Positions 1 through 8,422 of a stretch of DNA of 26,322 nucleotides are shown piece after piece (the first letter of the stretch is position 1; each line of letters begins with the position of its first letter). Below the pieces are notes generated by a model. It did not search any database, was not told where the DNA came from, and was given only the letters and a program-made list of their open reading frames with translations. The stretch spans positions 1 through 26,322 of the forward strand of contig JBJXFK010000070.1 of assembly GCA_046155505.1 (NCBI GenBank), in the 5' to 3' direction. A program made the translations under genes and the position numbers. This DNA comes from JBJXFK01 sp046155505. Lineage in GTDB: Bacteria; Planctomycetota; Phycisphaerae; UBA1845; Fen-1342.

Positions 1-330
1 CGATTGCATCAACAGGCCGGCACGCTTTCCGGCGGCGAGCAGCAGATGCTCGCGATCGCGCGGGCGTTGCTGACGCGTCCGCGATTGCTGCTGCTCGATG
101 AGCCGTCACTCGGCCTCGCGCCGCAGGTCGTGCAGACGATTTTCAAGATCATTCGCGAGATCAACGCCTCGGGCACAACGGTGCTGTTGGTCGAGCAGAA
201 CGCACACATGGCCCTGCACACGGCTCATTATGCGTATGTGTTGGAGGTCGGGGCGATCGCAATGGAAGACAACGCCGCGACGCTGGCGCGAAGTGACGAA
301 GTACGGAAGGCGTACCTCGGCGTGGCGTGA
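1..330 (+). CDS. livF: Branched-chain amino acid ABC transporter ATP-binding protein, LivF type (5' truncated by window edge)
   Basis: This is the C-terminal half of an ABC ATPase that energises import, probably of branched-chain or other amino acids, at the inner face of the cytoplasmic membrane. The visible part has the signature motif LSGGEQQ, Walker B with catalytic glutamate (LLLLDEPSLGL), and the H-loop region, which reads VEQNA as in LivF. In most other ABC ATPases the switch is a histidine, and LivF-type proteins commonly read VEQN. The stretch SLGLAPQVV and the short tail (about 110 residues after the signature) fit LivF better than LivG. The Walker A motif lies upstream of the window. 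The gene is followed by a repeat-containing gap rather than a coupled gene, so it is probably the last gene of its operon. Confidence 0.85.
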   Translation, partial: RLHQQAGTLSGGEQQMLAIARALLTRPRLLLLDEPSLGLAPQVVQTIFKIIREINASGTTVLLVEQNAHMALHTAHYAYVLEVGAIAMEDNAATLARSDEVRKAYLGVA

Positions 331-353
331 CGGGTCTCCTACGAAAGAAGAGG

Positions 354-493
354 AACCACAGAGGCACAGAGACACAGAGGCGCACAGAGAATGCTGTTTG
401 CGTTTTGCTGACCAAGTCGCCGGCACTCCTGCACGCCGCGTTGCCGCACGAATACAATGAAATTCCTCTGTGCTTCTCTGTGCCTCTGTGGTT
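354..493. repeat. Inverted pair of CACAGAG-type repeats
   Basis: Two purine/pyrimidine-biased copies face each other between livF and the next gene. The left copy (354-391) is built from CACAGAGG-like units. The right copy (465-493) is its near reverse complement (CCTCTGTG units). They can form a long stem around a loop of about 70 nt and may act as a transcription terminator for livF. Similar units recur at 12,862-12,889 and 24,009-24,152. Confidence 0.75.
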
Positions 494-516
494 AGACTTC
501 TTCAAAGGAGCACCCG

Positions 517-789
517 ATGTCCGCCGATGCACCTGCGCCGTCCGGCGCTTTTGATCCGGAACGCCTGCGAACCGCGATGAAGGCGTTCAAGAAACGCCTC
601 AAGATGACCCGTCTTGATCACGATTCACGCCTCGGCCACGGCCCGACCAGCAGCGGCGGCGGCGAGAGCATCGTCGCGATCGTGCCGCCGGACAATTACC
701 CGCGTGAGATTTGGGACGAGCTGGCCCGCATCGGAAAGCTTCGCCGCGCCGGCCAGGGGATGTACGAACTCGGCGACCCGCAGCCGTAA
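517..789 (+). CDS. Small conserved hypothetical protein (90 aa)
   Basis: I recognise no named family with certainty, but the layout resembles a small basic protein common in planctomycete genomes. It has a helical basic N-terminal part (residues about 14-33, FDPERLRTAMKAFKKRLKMT), a glycine-rich segment (GHGPTSSGGGES), then a PPDNYPREIWDELARIGKLRRAG segment likely to form a helix or helix-turn, ending in MYEL. There is no signal peptide or membrane segment, so it is predicted to be cytoplasmic. The ATG at 517 follows a clear AAAGGAG ribosome-binding site. The function is unknown. The gene stands alone between livF and the oppositely oriented lpd. Confidence 0.7.
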   Translation: MSADAPAPSGAFDPERLRTAMKAFKKRLKMTRLDHDSRLGHGPTSSGGGESIVAIVPPDNYPREIWDELARIGKLRRAGQGMYELGDPQP

Positions 790-867
790 TTGCCAGCCCC
801 TCCAAGGTACAGCGCCGTGAACATCCGCTCGCCGCGCGCGGTCGACCGGCCCGAACGCCACGCTGCC

Positions 868-2316
868 CTACGAGTGAATCGCCCGACCGTCGACCGCGAG
901 CGCCGCCTCTTTCAGCGCCTCGGGCAACGTCGGGTGCGCGTGACAGGCGCGGGCGATGTCCTCGCTGCTCGCGCCGAATTCCATCGCCACCGCCGCCTCG
1001 GCGATCAGGTCGCCGCCGCGCGGGCCGATGATGTGGACGCCCAGCACGCGATCCGTCTCTTTGTGGGCCAGCACCTTCACCCACCCATCGGTCTGATTGA
1101 GCGCCCGCGCCCGGCCGTTGGCCTTGAAGAAGAACACGCCCTTGCGATACGGCACGCTCGCCTGCTTCAACTCGTCTTCGCTCTTGCCGACTGACGCGAG
1201 TTCCGGATGCGTGTAAACAACATTCGGCACCGTGTCGTAATTCACATGCCCATAGCCGGTCGCGATGTACTCGGCGCACGCAATGCCCTCGTCCTCGGCT
1301 TTGTGCGCCAGCATCGGCCCGCGAATCACGTCGCCGATGGCAAAAATCCCGGCGGCGCTCGTCTCAAAATGATCGCCGACCGGCACGCGGCCCTTGGCGT
1401 CGAGTTGAATGCCGACCGATTCGAGGCCGAGCTTCTCGGTGTTCGGCACGCGCCCGACCGCAACCAGCACGCGATCGCACGTGATCGGCTCACTGCCGTC
1501 GATCTCGACAGCACACGCGGCGGCGGGGTCGATTTCGGATTTTGTCCCGGCGCGCCGGGATTGGATTTTGGATTGGTTGCGCGCCCCGGTCACCTTCGTG
1601 CTCAGGCGGAATTCCATGCCTTGCTTCTTGAAAATCTTCAGCGCAGCGTCGGCCATCTCGGTATCCATTCCCGGCAAAATGCGATCGAGATACTCAAGCA
1701 CCGTCACCTTTGCACCGAGGCGCACCCACACTGATCCAAGTTCGAGGCCGATGACGCCCGCACCGATAACCACCAGATGCTTTGGCACCTCCGGGTATTT
1801 CAGCGCCTCAGTGCTCGTGCCCACGCGATCCCAATCGAACTCGACGCCCGGCAGTTTGAACACGTTGGAACCGGTGGCGATGATCACCTTTTTCGCGGCA
1901 ATCTCCTCGCTTGCACCGCCGTCCTTCTCGACGACGACCTTGCACCCGCCGTCCGCCGCCCCGGCGATGCGACCATGCCCCGTGTAGCGCGTGATCTTGT
2001 TCTTCTTGAACAGCATCTCGATGCCGCTCGTGTTGGCTTTCACGACGTCATCTTTGCGTTTCAGCATCGCGGCGAGGTCGAGCTCCAGCTTGCCGACCTT
2101 GATGCCGTGAATGGCGAACTCATGCCCCGCTTCGTGATAGCGCTCCGACGATTCGAGCAGCGCTTTGCTGGGGATGCAACCGACACGCAGGCATGTGCCG
2201 CCGAGCGCCGGTTCTTTTTCGATGCAGGCGACGTTCATACCAAGCTGCGCGGCGCGGATCGCGGCGACGTATCCGCCGGGCCCGGCACCGATGACGACCA
2301 CATCATGCTGATTCAT
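868..2316 (-). CDS. lpdA: Dihydrolipoyl dehydrogenase (E3 component)
   Basis: This is a flavoprotein that reoxidises dihydrolipoamide of 2-oxoacid dehydrogenase complexes (or the glycine cleavage system) with NAD+ in the cytoplasm. The FAD motif GAGPGG lies at residues 10-15. The redox disulfide is C42/C47 in GGTCLRVGCIPSK. A second nucleotide-binding motif, GAGVIGLELG, lies mid-protein. The C-terminal dimer-interface motif HPTLPEA supplies the catalytic His461 and Glu466. The ATG at 2316 is preceded by GAGGAG; an in-frame upstream ATG at 2382 lacks such a site. The 482 residues are slightly longer than usual because residues about 246-262 (NQSKIQSRRAGTKSEI) look like a translated intergenic repeat rather than family sequence. 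No E1/E2 genes are adjacent. Confidence 0.95.
   Translation of the reverse strand: MNQHDVVVIGAGPGGYVAAIRAAQLGMNVACIEKEPALGGTCLRVGCIPSKALLESSERYHEAGHEFAIHGIKVGKLELDLAAMLKRKDDVVKANTSGIEMLFKKNKITRYTGHGRIAGAADGGCKVVVEKDGGASEEIAAKKVIIATGSNVFKLPGVEFDWDRVGTSTEALKYPEVPKHLVVIGAGVIGLELGSVWVRLGAKVTVLEYLDRILPGMDTEMADAALKIFKKQGMEFRLSTKVTGARNQSKIQSRRAGTKSEIDPAAACAVEIDGSEPITCDRVLVAVGRVPNTEKLGLESVGIQLDAKGRVPVGDHFETSAAGIFAIGDVIRGPMLAHKAEDEGIACAEYIATGYGHVNYDTVPNVVYTHPELASVGKSEDELKQASVPYRKGVFFFKANGRARALNQTDGWVKVLAHKETDRVLGVHIIGPRGGDLIAEAAVAMEFGASSEDIARACHAHPTLPEALKEAALAVDGRAIHS
1531..1581. repeat. Repeat-like in-frame insert inside lpdA with 16-bp palindrome
   Basis: Within the lpdA reading frame there are copies of a GGATTTTG-like unit (1537-1544 and 1563-1571) flanking a perfect 16-bp palindrome, TCCCGGCGCGCCGGGA (1545-1560). 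The translation, NQSKIQS...KSEI, is the kind produced by intergenic ATTTTGGATT repeats and does not fit the conserved E3 fold. It falls in a loop next to the ITCDRVLVAVGR strand, which may explain why it is tolerated. Confidence 0.55.
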
Positions 2317-2423
2317 TGCGTGCTCCTCAGTCGAGCCGGGTATTAGAGCATTGAGCGTGCGAGCGTTCCAGTGCGGCGTCACGAAGTTGGACTCGGCTGG
2401 TTACCATTTCGAGGGGTCGTGAC

Positions 2424-3602
2424 GTGAACAGTCAATTTTTTGGGGCTGGGCGTATGGATACCGCCGGACAGTTGCAGTCGGACGCCGGTGAAGTGCGCGC
2501 GACGGACGGCCCGCCGAGCGCCGCCGAAGAGCACGCGTCGCGCGCGCAATCTGACAACGCGGAAACCGCGCGCGAAAGCACGGTGGTCGAGATTCTGATC
2601 CGGCGACCGCTTTCCCGCGGCGCGCTGTTCATCATTGTCACAAACGTCTCGCTCTTGCTGCTGGGCGTTCTGGTGATTGTGGCGGCGACGCTCGCGCGGC
2701 TCGGGAATTTTTGGTCCGTCGTCGCATCGATGGCATTTTTCGTGCTGTTTGGAATTCTGCTGTACCGCGTTCGCAATCGCCTGGCCGTGCGGCGCGTGGT
2801 CAAGTTGATTGAGAATAGCCGCGATTTGATCCTGAACCGCGATTACGCCGAGTTGCTCACCCGCTGCGCCGGACCAGCCCGAGGACGCACCAAATCGTAT
2901 GCTATTCAATTTCTCAGCGCGACGCTTCCGCGACTGGGCGCGTGGAACTTCACGGCGAGAATCGCGCCGGCGACTTCGCAGTTTCCGATCTCGCCGATCG
3001 TTGTTCCGTTCGAACCGGTCCCGCTCGGCGCAATCGCGTCGTGGAATCTGGACGATGCTCCGACGACGCGAATCGACACACGCCGCGCGCGGTCGACCGC
3101 CGCGATCCAAGGTCACGGCGGCGGCTTGCTGACCCGCGCCATGCAGAGCGGCTGGGCCGGTGTCGCATTCGTCGCGCTGCTCTGGTCGCCGGGGCTCTAC
3201 GACTTCGTCAGGTTTGGTCGCGTCGATGTCGCCTTCGTTCTCATGTCCGTGTTCCTGCTGCTTGCCCTTCGCCGCGCGGCGTTCCAAAAAGCGCACGCTG
3301 CCGGTGGCCAGGTATTTGTCGTCGCCGGCGGGCTGGTTTTGCGGTCGCGCGCGGCCGGACGAGCGGCGGCTCCGCCGGATCCCGAGCTAGAGTTGGACCC
3401 GCCGGGCCTGCATGTTTTCGATCGTCGCGCCGCAGCGCTCGTCGCCACGCAGATGACGGGGAACTCGTGGATCGTCGTCGTCGCCGACCTTTCCGACGAG
3501 GTGAAGCTGGACATGAACACGCTTGAACTGAGCCGCTTGCTCGCCGCATGGCTCAGCCCGCTCTCTCCGCCGGATGTTACGCAGCTCAGCGATCTGGCGT
3601 AG
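2424..3602 (+). CDS. Hypothetical integral membrane protein (392 aa)
   Basis: No family is recognised. The N-terminal 60 residues are polar and probably disordered. Two hydrophobic segments follow at about residues 67-93 (ALFIIVTNVSLLLLGVLVIV) and 96-114 (FWSVVASMAFFVLFGILLY), and two more at about 242-256 and 267-281. A soluble central domain separates the pairs, and a C-terminal soluble domain of about 100 residues follows (ending LSRLLAAWLSPLSPPDVTQL). The start is GTG at 2424, seven bases after GAGGGG; an in-frame ATG at 2454 is an alternative. It is transcribed divergently from lpdA across about 107 bp and ends nine bases before the convergent yciH-like gene. Confidence 0.75.
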   Translation: MNSQFFGAGRMDTAGQLQSDAGEVRATDGPPSAAEEHASRAQSDNAETARESTVVEILIRRPLSRGALFIIVTNVSLLLLGVLVIVAATLARLGNFWSVVASMAFFVLFGILLYRVRNRLAVRRVVKLIENSRDLILNRDYAELLTRCAGPARGRTKSYAIQFLSATLPRLGAWNFTARIAPATSQFPISPIVVPFEPVPLGAIASWNLDDAPTTRIDTRRARSTAAIQGHGGGLLTRAMQSGWAGVAFVALLWSPGLYDFVRFGRVDVAFVLMSVFLLLALRRAAFQKAHAAGGQVFVVAGGLVLRSRAAGRAAAPPDPELELDPPGLHVFDRRAAALVATQMTGNSWIVVVADLSDEVKLDMNTLELSRLLAAWLSPLSPPDVTQLSDLA

Positions 3603-3611
3603 CGTGCGACG

Positions 3612-3968
3612 TCAACCGCCTGCCGCTTTCGCCTTGTAGCCGCGAGCGATCAGCAGTTCGACCACGCGATCGCGATGGTCACCCTGCAACTCGATCACGC
3701 CATCGCTCACCGACCCGCCGCAGGCCAGCGATTTGCGAAGGTCTTTCGACAGGCCGGGCAGATCGGTCGCATGCGGGTCGAGGCCGCGCACGATTGTCGC
3801 GATCTTCCCCCCGCTGCGTTTCTCGCGCTGTACGCGCGGCGACTGAGCGCTAGGAAGCAGCACCGCGCCATCGCCGCCGCGCGGGCACGCACATTCGGCC
3901 ATCGACCGCGCGCAGTGTGCGCAGGCCACAGGGCGTTCAAACGGCGTTCCGGCAAAGAGACCACTCAT
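3612..3968 (-). CDS. yciH: Translation initiation factor SUI1/eIF1-like protein (YciH family) with N-terminal zinc-knuckle
   Basis: The C-terminal 75 residues match the SUI1/YciH fold pattern: KIATIVRGLDP, then LSKDLRKSLACGGSV, then the hallmark DGVIELQGDHRDRVVELL and a terminal GYKAKAAGG. Family members bind the small ribosomal subunit near the P site and influence start-site fidelity; the bacterial role is modest and not well defined. Residues 16-28 carry CAHC and CAC, a probable small zinc-binding element. The ATG at 3968 begins MSGLFAG; ATG at 3977 is also possible, and the open frame continues upstream without family-like sequence. No strong ribosome-binding site is visible. At 118 residues it is close to E. 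coli YciH (about 108). Confidence 0.85.
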   Translation of the reverse strand: MSGLFAGTPFERPVACAHCARSMAECACPRGGDGAVLLPSAQSPRVQREKRSGGKIATIVRGLDPHATDLPGLSKDLRKSLACGGSVSDGVIELQGDHRDRVVELLIARGYKAKAAGG

Positions 3969-3990
3969 GCGATGCATGATAGCATTGCAC

Positions 3991-4030
3991 AGGGACCAAG
4001 GGTTCGAGGGGTCAAGGGATCGAGGGGCGG
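3991..4030. repeat. Degenerate 8-bp GGGGTCAA/GGGATCGA tandem repeat
   Basis: Short runs of AAGGGTTCG, AGGGGTCA and AGGGATCG units lie upstream of the secreted hydrolase gene. The same units form a longer array at about 20,536-20,596 and, reverse-complemented, at 21,920-21,978. They are probably low-complexity intergenic repeats without coding role. Confidence 0.55.
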
Positions 4031-4087
4031 AGCGGGCAATGCGGAGCGCCGTGCGCCAATCTGATACGCGACGAAAAGGGGTTCGTG

Positions 4088-4912
4088 ATGTGGCAGTTGG
4101 GTTTTGCGATGACGATTGTTCACATGCTGGCGCTCGGCGAGCCACTGGCGCAAAGCGCCGAACCGGCCACGCCGTCGGCAACGTCGCAGCCAAGCGCCGT
4201 CACTTCGCAACCCGTTTCCACCCGCCCCGCCGCCGGGTTCCTGTTCAAAACCGTCGACCTCGACGGCGAAGCGTTTAACTATTCCATTTACGTGCCGCCC
4301 GAATACTCGCCATCGAAGGCCTGGCCTGTGATTCTCTTCCTCCACGGCTCCGGAGAGCGTGGCGGCGACGGCATGCTGCAAACCGAAGTCGGCATCGCCA
4401 CCGCGATTCGCCGCGTGCGTGCCCGTTGCCCGGCGATCGTGGTCATGCCCCAGTGCCGCGCGGGCGAGCGCTGGTTCGGCAAAATGAATCACATGGCTCT
4501 CAAGTGCCTGGAAGCGACATCGCGCGAGTACAACCTCGACCCCGCGCGCGTCTACCTCACCGGTCTCTCGCTCGGCGGCGAAGGCGCGTGGCTGATCGCG
4601 AGCGACTTCCCGCGCGAGTTCGCCGCCGTCGCCGTCGTGTGCGGCTTCGTCGGCAGCCCGCAGCAACCGCCGACGCCGCAGACTGTCGCCACGATCGCCG
4701 GCAAGCTGAACGCAACGCCGGTGTGGATCTATCACGGCAGCGCCGACAAGGCGGTGAACGTGGAACACGCACGCCGCTTCGCGGAGGCGATCAAAGCCGC
4801 AGGCGGCAACGTCGGCTTCACCGAATTCCCGAATCTCGAACACAACGTCTGGGATCGCGTGTATGCCAGCGCGGAGTTCTGGAATTGGTTGTTGTCGCAG
4901 GAGCGAAAGTAG
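4088..4912 (+). CDS. Secreted alpha/beta hydrolase (predicted esterase/peptidase, COG4099-like)
   Basis: This is an exported serine hydrolase of the polyhydroxybutyrate-depolymerase/feruloyl-esterase-like group; the substrate is unknown. The first 25 residues form a hydrophobic signal peptide, followed by a Ser/Thr/Pro-rich linker. The catalytic domain begins near DLDGEAFNYSIYVPPEY and includes the oxyanion strand ILFLHGSGERGGDG. The nucleophile is S161 in GLSLGG, the acid D220 in HGSADKAV, and the base H252 in LEHNVW. ATG at 4088 lies six bases after AAGGGG; an adjacent in-frame GTG at 4085 is too close to that site. At 274 residues it appears complete, without extra binding domains. It is monocistronic or loosely followed by the deacetylase gene 108 bp downstream. 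Confidence 0.88.
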   Translation: MWQLGFAMTIVHMLALGEPLAQSAEPATPSATSQPSAVTSQPVSTRPAAGFLFKTVDLDGEAFNYSIYVPPEYSPSKAWPVILFLHGSGERGGDGMLQTEVGIATAIRRVRARCPAIVVMPQCRAGERWFGKMNHMALKCLEATSREYNLDPARVYLTGLSLGGEGAWLIASDFPREFAAVAVVCGFVGSPQQPPTPQTVATIAGKLNATPVWIYHGSADKAVNVEHARRFAEAIKAAGGNVGFTEFPNLEHNVWDRVYASAEFWNWLLSQERK

Positions 4913-5020
4913 CGGCGATCGGTGACTGGCATAGACTCACACTTGTAGCCGTGATCGCACGGATCACCATGCGATTTGTCGCGGCGACGATGTTCATCAC
5001 GATTATTGAAAGGGCCGACT

Positions 5021-5782
5021 TTGAGCGCCATGCAACTCGACATCATCTTTGCCATGCCGCACCCAGACGACATCGAAATCATGTGCGGCGGCGCGATCGC
5101 CAAGCTGGTCAAGCTCGGCCACAAAGTCGGCATTCTGCACCTGACCAACGGCGAGCCGACGCCGCAGGGAACGCCCGAGCAGCGCGCCGCAGAGACTGCC
5201 GCCGCGGCGAAAATTCTCGGCGTCGCGCATGTCGAGACGCTGAAGCTCACCAATCGTGAACTGATGGACGGGCCGGCGGCGCGCTACGCCGTCGCGACCG
5301 CGTTTCGTCGGCACCGCCCGCGCGTGGTGGTCGGCATGGCCGGCCGCACGCCCGGCGCATCTCCGGACCACCATCAGGCACAGCTCATCGTCGAGGCGTC
5401 GCGGTTCTATTCGCAACTGACAAAGTGGGACGATCGTTTCGACGGCACGCCGCCGCACCGCGTCGATTGGCTGTGGTATCGCCCCACGTTGATCGCGGCC
5501 GAGGTGCATCACTGGCATTCGACGTTTGTGATCGACACGAGCGATGTGATCGAGACCAAGGTCGCGGCGATTTCGTGCTACAAGTCGCAGTTCCCGCCCG
5601 CACGGCTCGAACGACTACTGCACCGCATCCGTGCATACGACGCAACCGAGGGCGGCCGCTGCGGATTTGAATATGGCGAGATGTTCGCGCTGCCGCATCC
5701 GCTGCCGATGACCGATCCGCTCGGCCACTTCCTGGGGCAGACGCCGCCGCCGGGACCGCCGGCCGTGTTGTCGAATCCATGA
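5021..5782 (+). CDS. PIG-L/LmbE-family zinc deacetylase, BshB1-like
   Basis: This is a zinc-dependent N-acetyl-sugar deacetylase. BshB1-type members deacetylate GlcNAc-malate in bacillithiol synthesis, and other members act on glycolipids or antibiotics. The zinc motif H14-P-D16-D17 follows the first strand, and a second ligand region SPDHHQA is at about 115-120. LTNGEPTPQGTPEQRAAET resembles the GE..S.GT...R..E pattern of BshB1. TTG at 5021 sits six bases after GAAAGGG; the first in-frame ATG (5030) is 15 bases away, so a TTG start is preferred. The 253 residues fit the family. It converges on the sulfide-oxidation genes; no bshA or bshC is in the window, so the bacillithiol role is only suggested. 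Confidence 0.85.
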   Translation: MSAMQLDIIFAMPHPDDIEIMCGGAIAKLVKLGHKVGILHLTNGEPTPQGTPEQRAAETAAAAKILGVAHVETLKLTNRELMDGPAARYAVATAFRRHRPRVVVGMAGRTPGASPDHHQAQLIVEASRFYSQLTKWDDRFDGTPPHRVDWLWYRPTLIAAEVHHWHSTFVIDTSDVIETKVAAISCYKSQFPPARLERLLHRIRAYDATEGGRCGFEYGEMFALPHPLPMTDPLGHFLGQTPPPGPPAVLSNP

Positions 5783-5794
5783 TCCGTGAAGAAA

Positions 5795-5827
5795 GACCGG
5801 TCGGAGACCGGTCCCCCAGCGCGGGGG
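5795..5827. terminator. Convergent-gene hairpin region (GACCGGTC repeats plus C5/G5 stem)
   Basis: Between the convergent deacetylase and tauE genes lie two GACCGGTC palindromes separated by GGA (5795-5813). A CCCCC-AGCGC-GGGGG hairpin (5813-5827) follows immediately. It could terminate both transcripts, although no T-tract follows. It may be a dispersed repeat family. Confidence 0.5.
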
Positions 5828-5869
5828 TGCGCCCTCAATGAAGACCGGGAATTGCGCGCGCTCTGGCCT

Positions 5870-6631
5870 CTACATCCGCATCGCGTGTCGCCCTTCGACG
5901 ACAAGGATGTACGCCGCCAGGCAAATCAGAAACAGCGCGAACGCCTTGCGCAGTCGCTGCTGATCGATGTGCCCGCCGACATAGCTGCCGAGCGAGCCGC
6001 CGAGCGAACCGACGATGGCGAAGATCGCGATCGTGGACGGATTGAGTGTCACGCCAAGCTCGCCCGCGGTCGCCGCGGACTTGGCGAATCCGACGAACGA
6101 GTTCAGCGCGATGATGCCCAGGCTCGTGCCGATCGCGATCGATATGTCCAGCCCGCACAGCAGCACGAGCGCCGGCACGATCATGAACCCGCCGCCCACG
6201 CCAAGCGTGCCGGTGACCAGACCCACGCCAAAGCCCGGCGGCACGGCCAGCCACGTCGCCGCACTTGCCGGTCGGGCGGCAACCGGGCGCAGCATCATCG
6301 CCGCTACGAAGAAGATCATCACGGCCAGCGCGAGCAGTTGATACACACCGGGAATGTACTTCGCCGCAAACGCACCGAGAAACGCACCGACCATGCCCGG
6401 CGCGCCAAAAAGGATGACGTGCGCCCAACTCACGCGGCGGCGGACAGCGGCTTGCAGACACCCCGCCGCGGCGATGGTGCCGACGATCGCCAGCGACTCG
6501 ATAATCGCCTGCTTCTCGGAATGCCCGACCAGATAGACCAAAATCGGCACGGCGAGCGTCGTGCCGCCCGCGCCGAATAGGCCGAGACTCACGCCCATGA
6601 TGGCGGCGCCGATCAGGGCGTAAACGATCAT
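5870..6631 (-). CDS. TauE/SafE-family sulfite/anion exporter
   Basis: This is a polytopic inner-membrane permease thought to export sulfite, thiosulfate or sulfonate-derived anions. About eight hydrophobic segments are visible in 253 residues. The two family repeats begin GLFGAGGTTLAVPILVYL (about 18-35) and GTLGVGGGFMIVPALVLL, each with the GxGGG/xxxP signature. The ATG at 6631 follows AAGGA by seven bases. It lies 28 bp downstream of the persulfide dioxygenase/rhodanese gene on the same strand, so it is very likely co-transcribed. In that setting it would discharge sulfite or thiosulfate made by sulfide oxidation. Confidence 0.88.
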   Translation of the reverse strand: MIVYALIGAAIMGVSLGLFGAGGTTLAVPILVYLVGHSEKQAIIESLAIVGTIAAAGCLQAAVRRRVSWAHVILFGAPGMVGAFLGAFAAKYIPGVYQLLALAVMIFFVAAMMLRPVAARPASAATWLAVPPGFGVGLVTGTLGVGGGFMIVPALVLLCGLDISIAIGTSLGIIALNSFVGFAKSAATAGELGVTLNPSTIAIFAIVGSLGGSLGSYVGGHIDQQRLRKAFALFLICLAAYILVVEGRHAMRM

Positions 6632-6659
6632 GCGATCATCCTTGAACTGCGCGGCGGCG

Positions 6660-8087
6660 CTAACCCGCTGGGTGCCGCTTGTTCCAGGCCAGCATCCCGC
6701 CTTCGAGATTCATCACGTTGTAGCCGTTGCGTTGCAGCAACGCGCATGCCCGCGCTGATCGACCGCCGCTGCGGCAATTCACCAGCACCGGCTTTTCGCG
6801 CGGCACGCGATCCAGATTCGCCGCGAGTCGCGTGTGCGAGTAGTTGATCGCACCCTCGAAATGCCCCTCGGCGAACTCGGTCGCGCGGCGAACATCGAGT
6901 AGCGTCGCGCCGCCGTTCATCAGTTTCTCAGCCTGCTCGATCGACACTTCATCGGTCGTGGCCAGCGTACCGCCCGCCGCCCGATACTCATCAACCCGCG
7001 TCGGCGGCATCCAACCGACGATGCGATCCAGCCCGATGCGAATCAGATCGCGAATTGCCGCGTCGAGCTTGCCCGGCTCAACAATCAGCACGATGTCCTC
7101 GCTCTCACCGACCATCGATCCGACATCGGTCACAAAACTGTTGTTATGTGGGTGAAACAGCGAACCGGCGACATGCCCGATGCGATAGGCCGCCCACGGA
7201 CGCGCGTCGATCAACGCGACCTTCCGCGTGTCGACCACTTTCAATTCGTCAACGCTCAATTCGCGCGGCTTCGGCAGCTCGTTGAGCACCGCCGGGCCGA
7301 GCTTGTTGTCGCGCTTCATCCGCGCGAAGTAGAGTGGCGGCTCGGGCTGATCGGCGAGAATGAACCGCACGAAACTCTCTTCGCTTGTGCCCGCACGAAT
7401 CGCCGGGTTGAAACGCTTCTCGTACCCGATGGTCGACATCGGCACCGCGCCCAGCGCCTTGCCGCAGGCACTGCCCGCGCCGTGCGCCGGCCAGACCTGC
7501 ACAAAGTCGGGAATCGCGTCGAGCTTCTTGAGCGTGTGAAAGAGCCGATGTGCCGACGGCTCGGCCGCGCCAGTCTTGCCGGCCGCCGTCTCGAGCAAAT
7601 CGGGCCGCCCCAAGTCGCCGACAAAAACGAAATCGCCGGTCGCGATGCCGATCGGCTCCGTGGCGCCCGCTCCGCGATCGGTCACCAGAAACGCGATGTG
7701 CTCCGGCGTGTGCCCCGGCGTGTGTACGACTTTGAGTTCGATCAGGCCGATCTGAAACGTGTCGCCGTCGCGCAGCAGTTGATGCGTGTAGCTCCCGCCG
7801 CCGACTTTCTTGTCGAGCCACTGATACTTCCAGTCGCTGTCGCCCTCGTCCGAGACGTACGCCTTCGCCCCGGTTTGCTCGGCGAGTTGGCGGGCACCCG
7901 ACAGAAAATCCGCATGAATGTGGGTTTCGGCGACGGCGACGATTCGCAGCCCCTCGCGGGCGGCGAGATTCAGGTATCGATCAACGTCGCGTTGCGGATC
8001 AATCACGATCGCCGTGCCCGACTTTTGGCAGCCGAGCAGGTAAGACGCTTCGGCGAGATTTTCGTCATAGAGCATGCGCATGAACAT
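6660..8087 (-). CDS. cstB: Persulfide dioxygenase-rhodanese fusion (CstB-like: MBL fold, pseudo-rhodanese, rhodanese)
   Basis: This non-haem iron enzyme oxidises low-molecular-weight thiol persulfides and, through its rhodanese domain, yields thiosulfate without releasing sulfite. The metallo-beta-lactamase domain (about 1-240) shows H56-x-H58-x-D60 (THIHADF), H126 in HTPGHTPEH and D152 in TGDFVFVGDLGRPD. A first rhodanese-like domain (about 270-365) has no active-site cysteine; its loop reads VEPGKLD. The C-terminal rhodanese has C438 in VNCRSGGRSA. This MBL/pseudo-rhodanese/rhodanese order is that of Staphylococcus CstB. ATG at 8087 lies six bases after GGAGAA; the upstream GTG at 8105 would place that site inside the gene. 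It is first in an operon with the TauE-type exporter and divergent from sqr. Confidence 0.93.
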   Translation of the reverse strand: MFMRMLYDENLAEASYLLGCQKSGTAIVIDPQRDVDRYLNLAAREGLRIVAVAETHIHADFLSGARQLAEQTGAKAYVSDEGDSDWKYQWLDKKVGGGSYTHQLLRDGDTFQIGLIELKVVHTPGHTPEHIAFLVTDRGAGATEPIGIATGDFVFVGDLGRPDLLETAAGKTGAAEPSAHRLFHTLKKLDAIPDFVQVWPAHGAGSACGKALGAVPMSTIGYEKRFNPAIRAGTSEESFVRFILADQPEPPLYFARMKRDNKLGPAVLNELPKPRELSVDELKVVDTRKVALIDARPWAAYRIGHVAGSLFHPHNNSFVTDVGSMVGESEDIVLIVEPGKLDAAIRDLIRIGLDRIVGWMPPTRVDEYRAAGGTLATTDEVSIEQAEKLMNGGATLLDVRRATEFAEGHFEGAINYSHTRLAANLDRVPREKPVLVNCRSGGRSARACALLQRNGYNVMNLEGGMLAWNKRHPAG

Positions 8088-8422
8088 GAACGATTCTCCG
8101 AGCACGACCTGTTTCCAACCGGATGCCGTGCCACAGCTTCGAGGCGCTTGCCAGGCTGCGCGTTCCCAAATCAGTTCGACGCGGCACAGGCTGATAGTCT
8201 ATGTCACACGGCCACCGCACCGGCTGATAGCCCGCGCCACACTGCCCGATTCTTCCGGAATCGTCTCTGCCGAGACCCGAAAATTTCTGAACAGCTTCCG
8301 ATTCTGTTGCTATTATGCCGCTTCATGCCGATTGTCGGTAGGGCCGCTCGCCGCTTTGCGTAGCACTCGACGTACCACGTTTTCGCGCTGCGCACCGCGA
8401 GACAGCACGAGAGGATCAAATC
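8088..8422. promoter_or_regulatory. Divergent regulatory region between cstB and sqr
   Basis: This stretch of 335 bp has no supported gene and separates the divergently transcribed cstB-tauE and sqr genes. A TATTAT hexamer at 8311-8316 with a poor -35 candidate (TGAACA, 8288-8293, 17-bp spacer) could serve sqr. The ribosome-binding site GAGAGGAT lies at 8409-8416. I see no convincing CstR- or ArsR-type palindrome, so regulation by persulfide is expected from other systems but not shown here. Confidence 0.4.
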
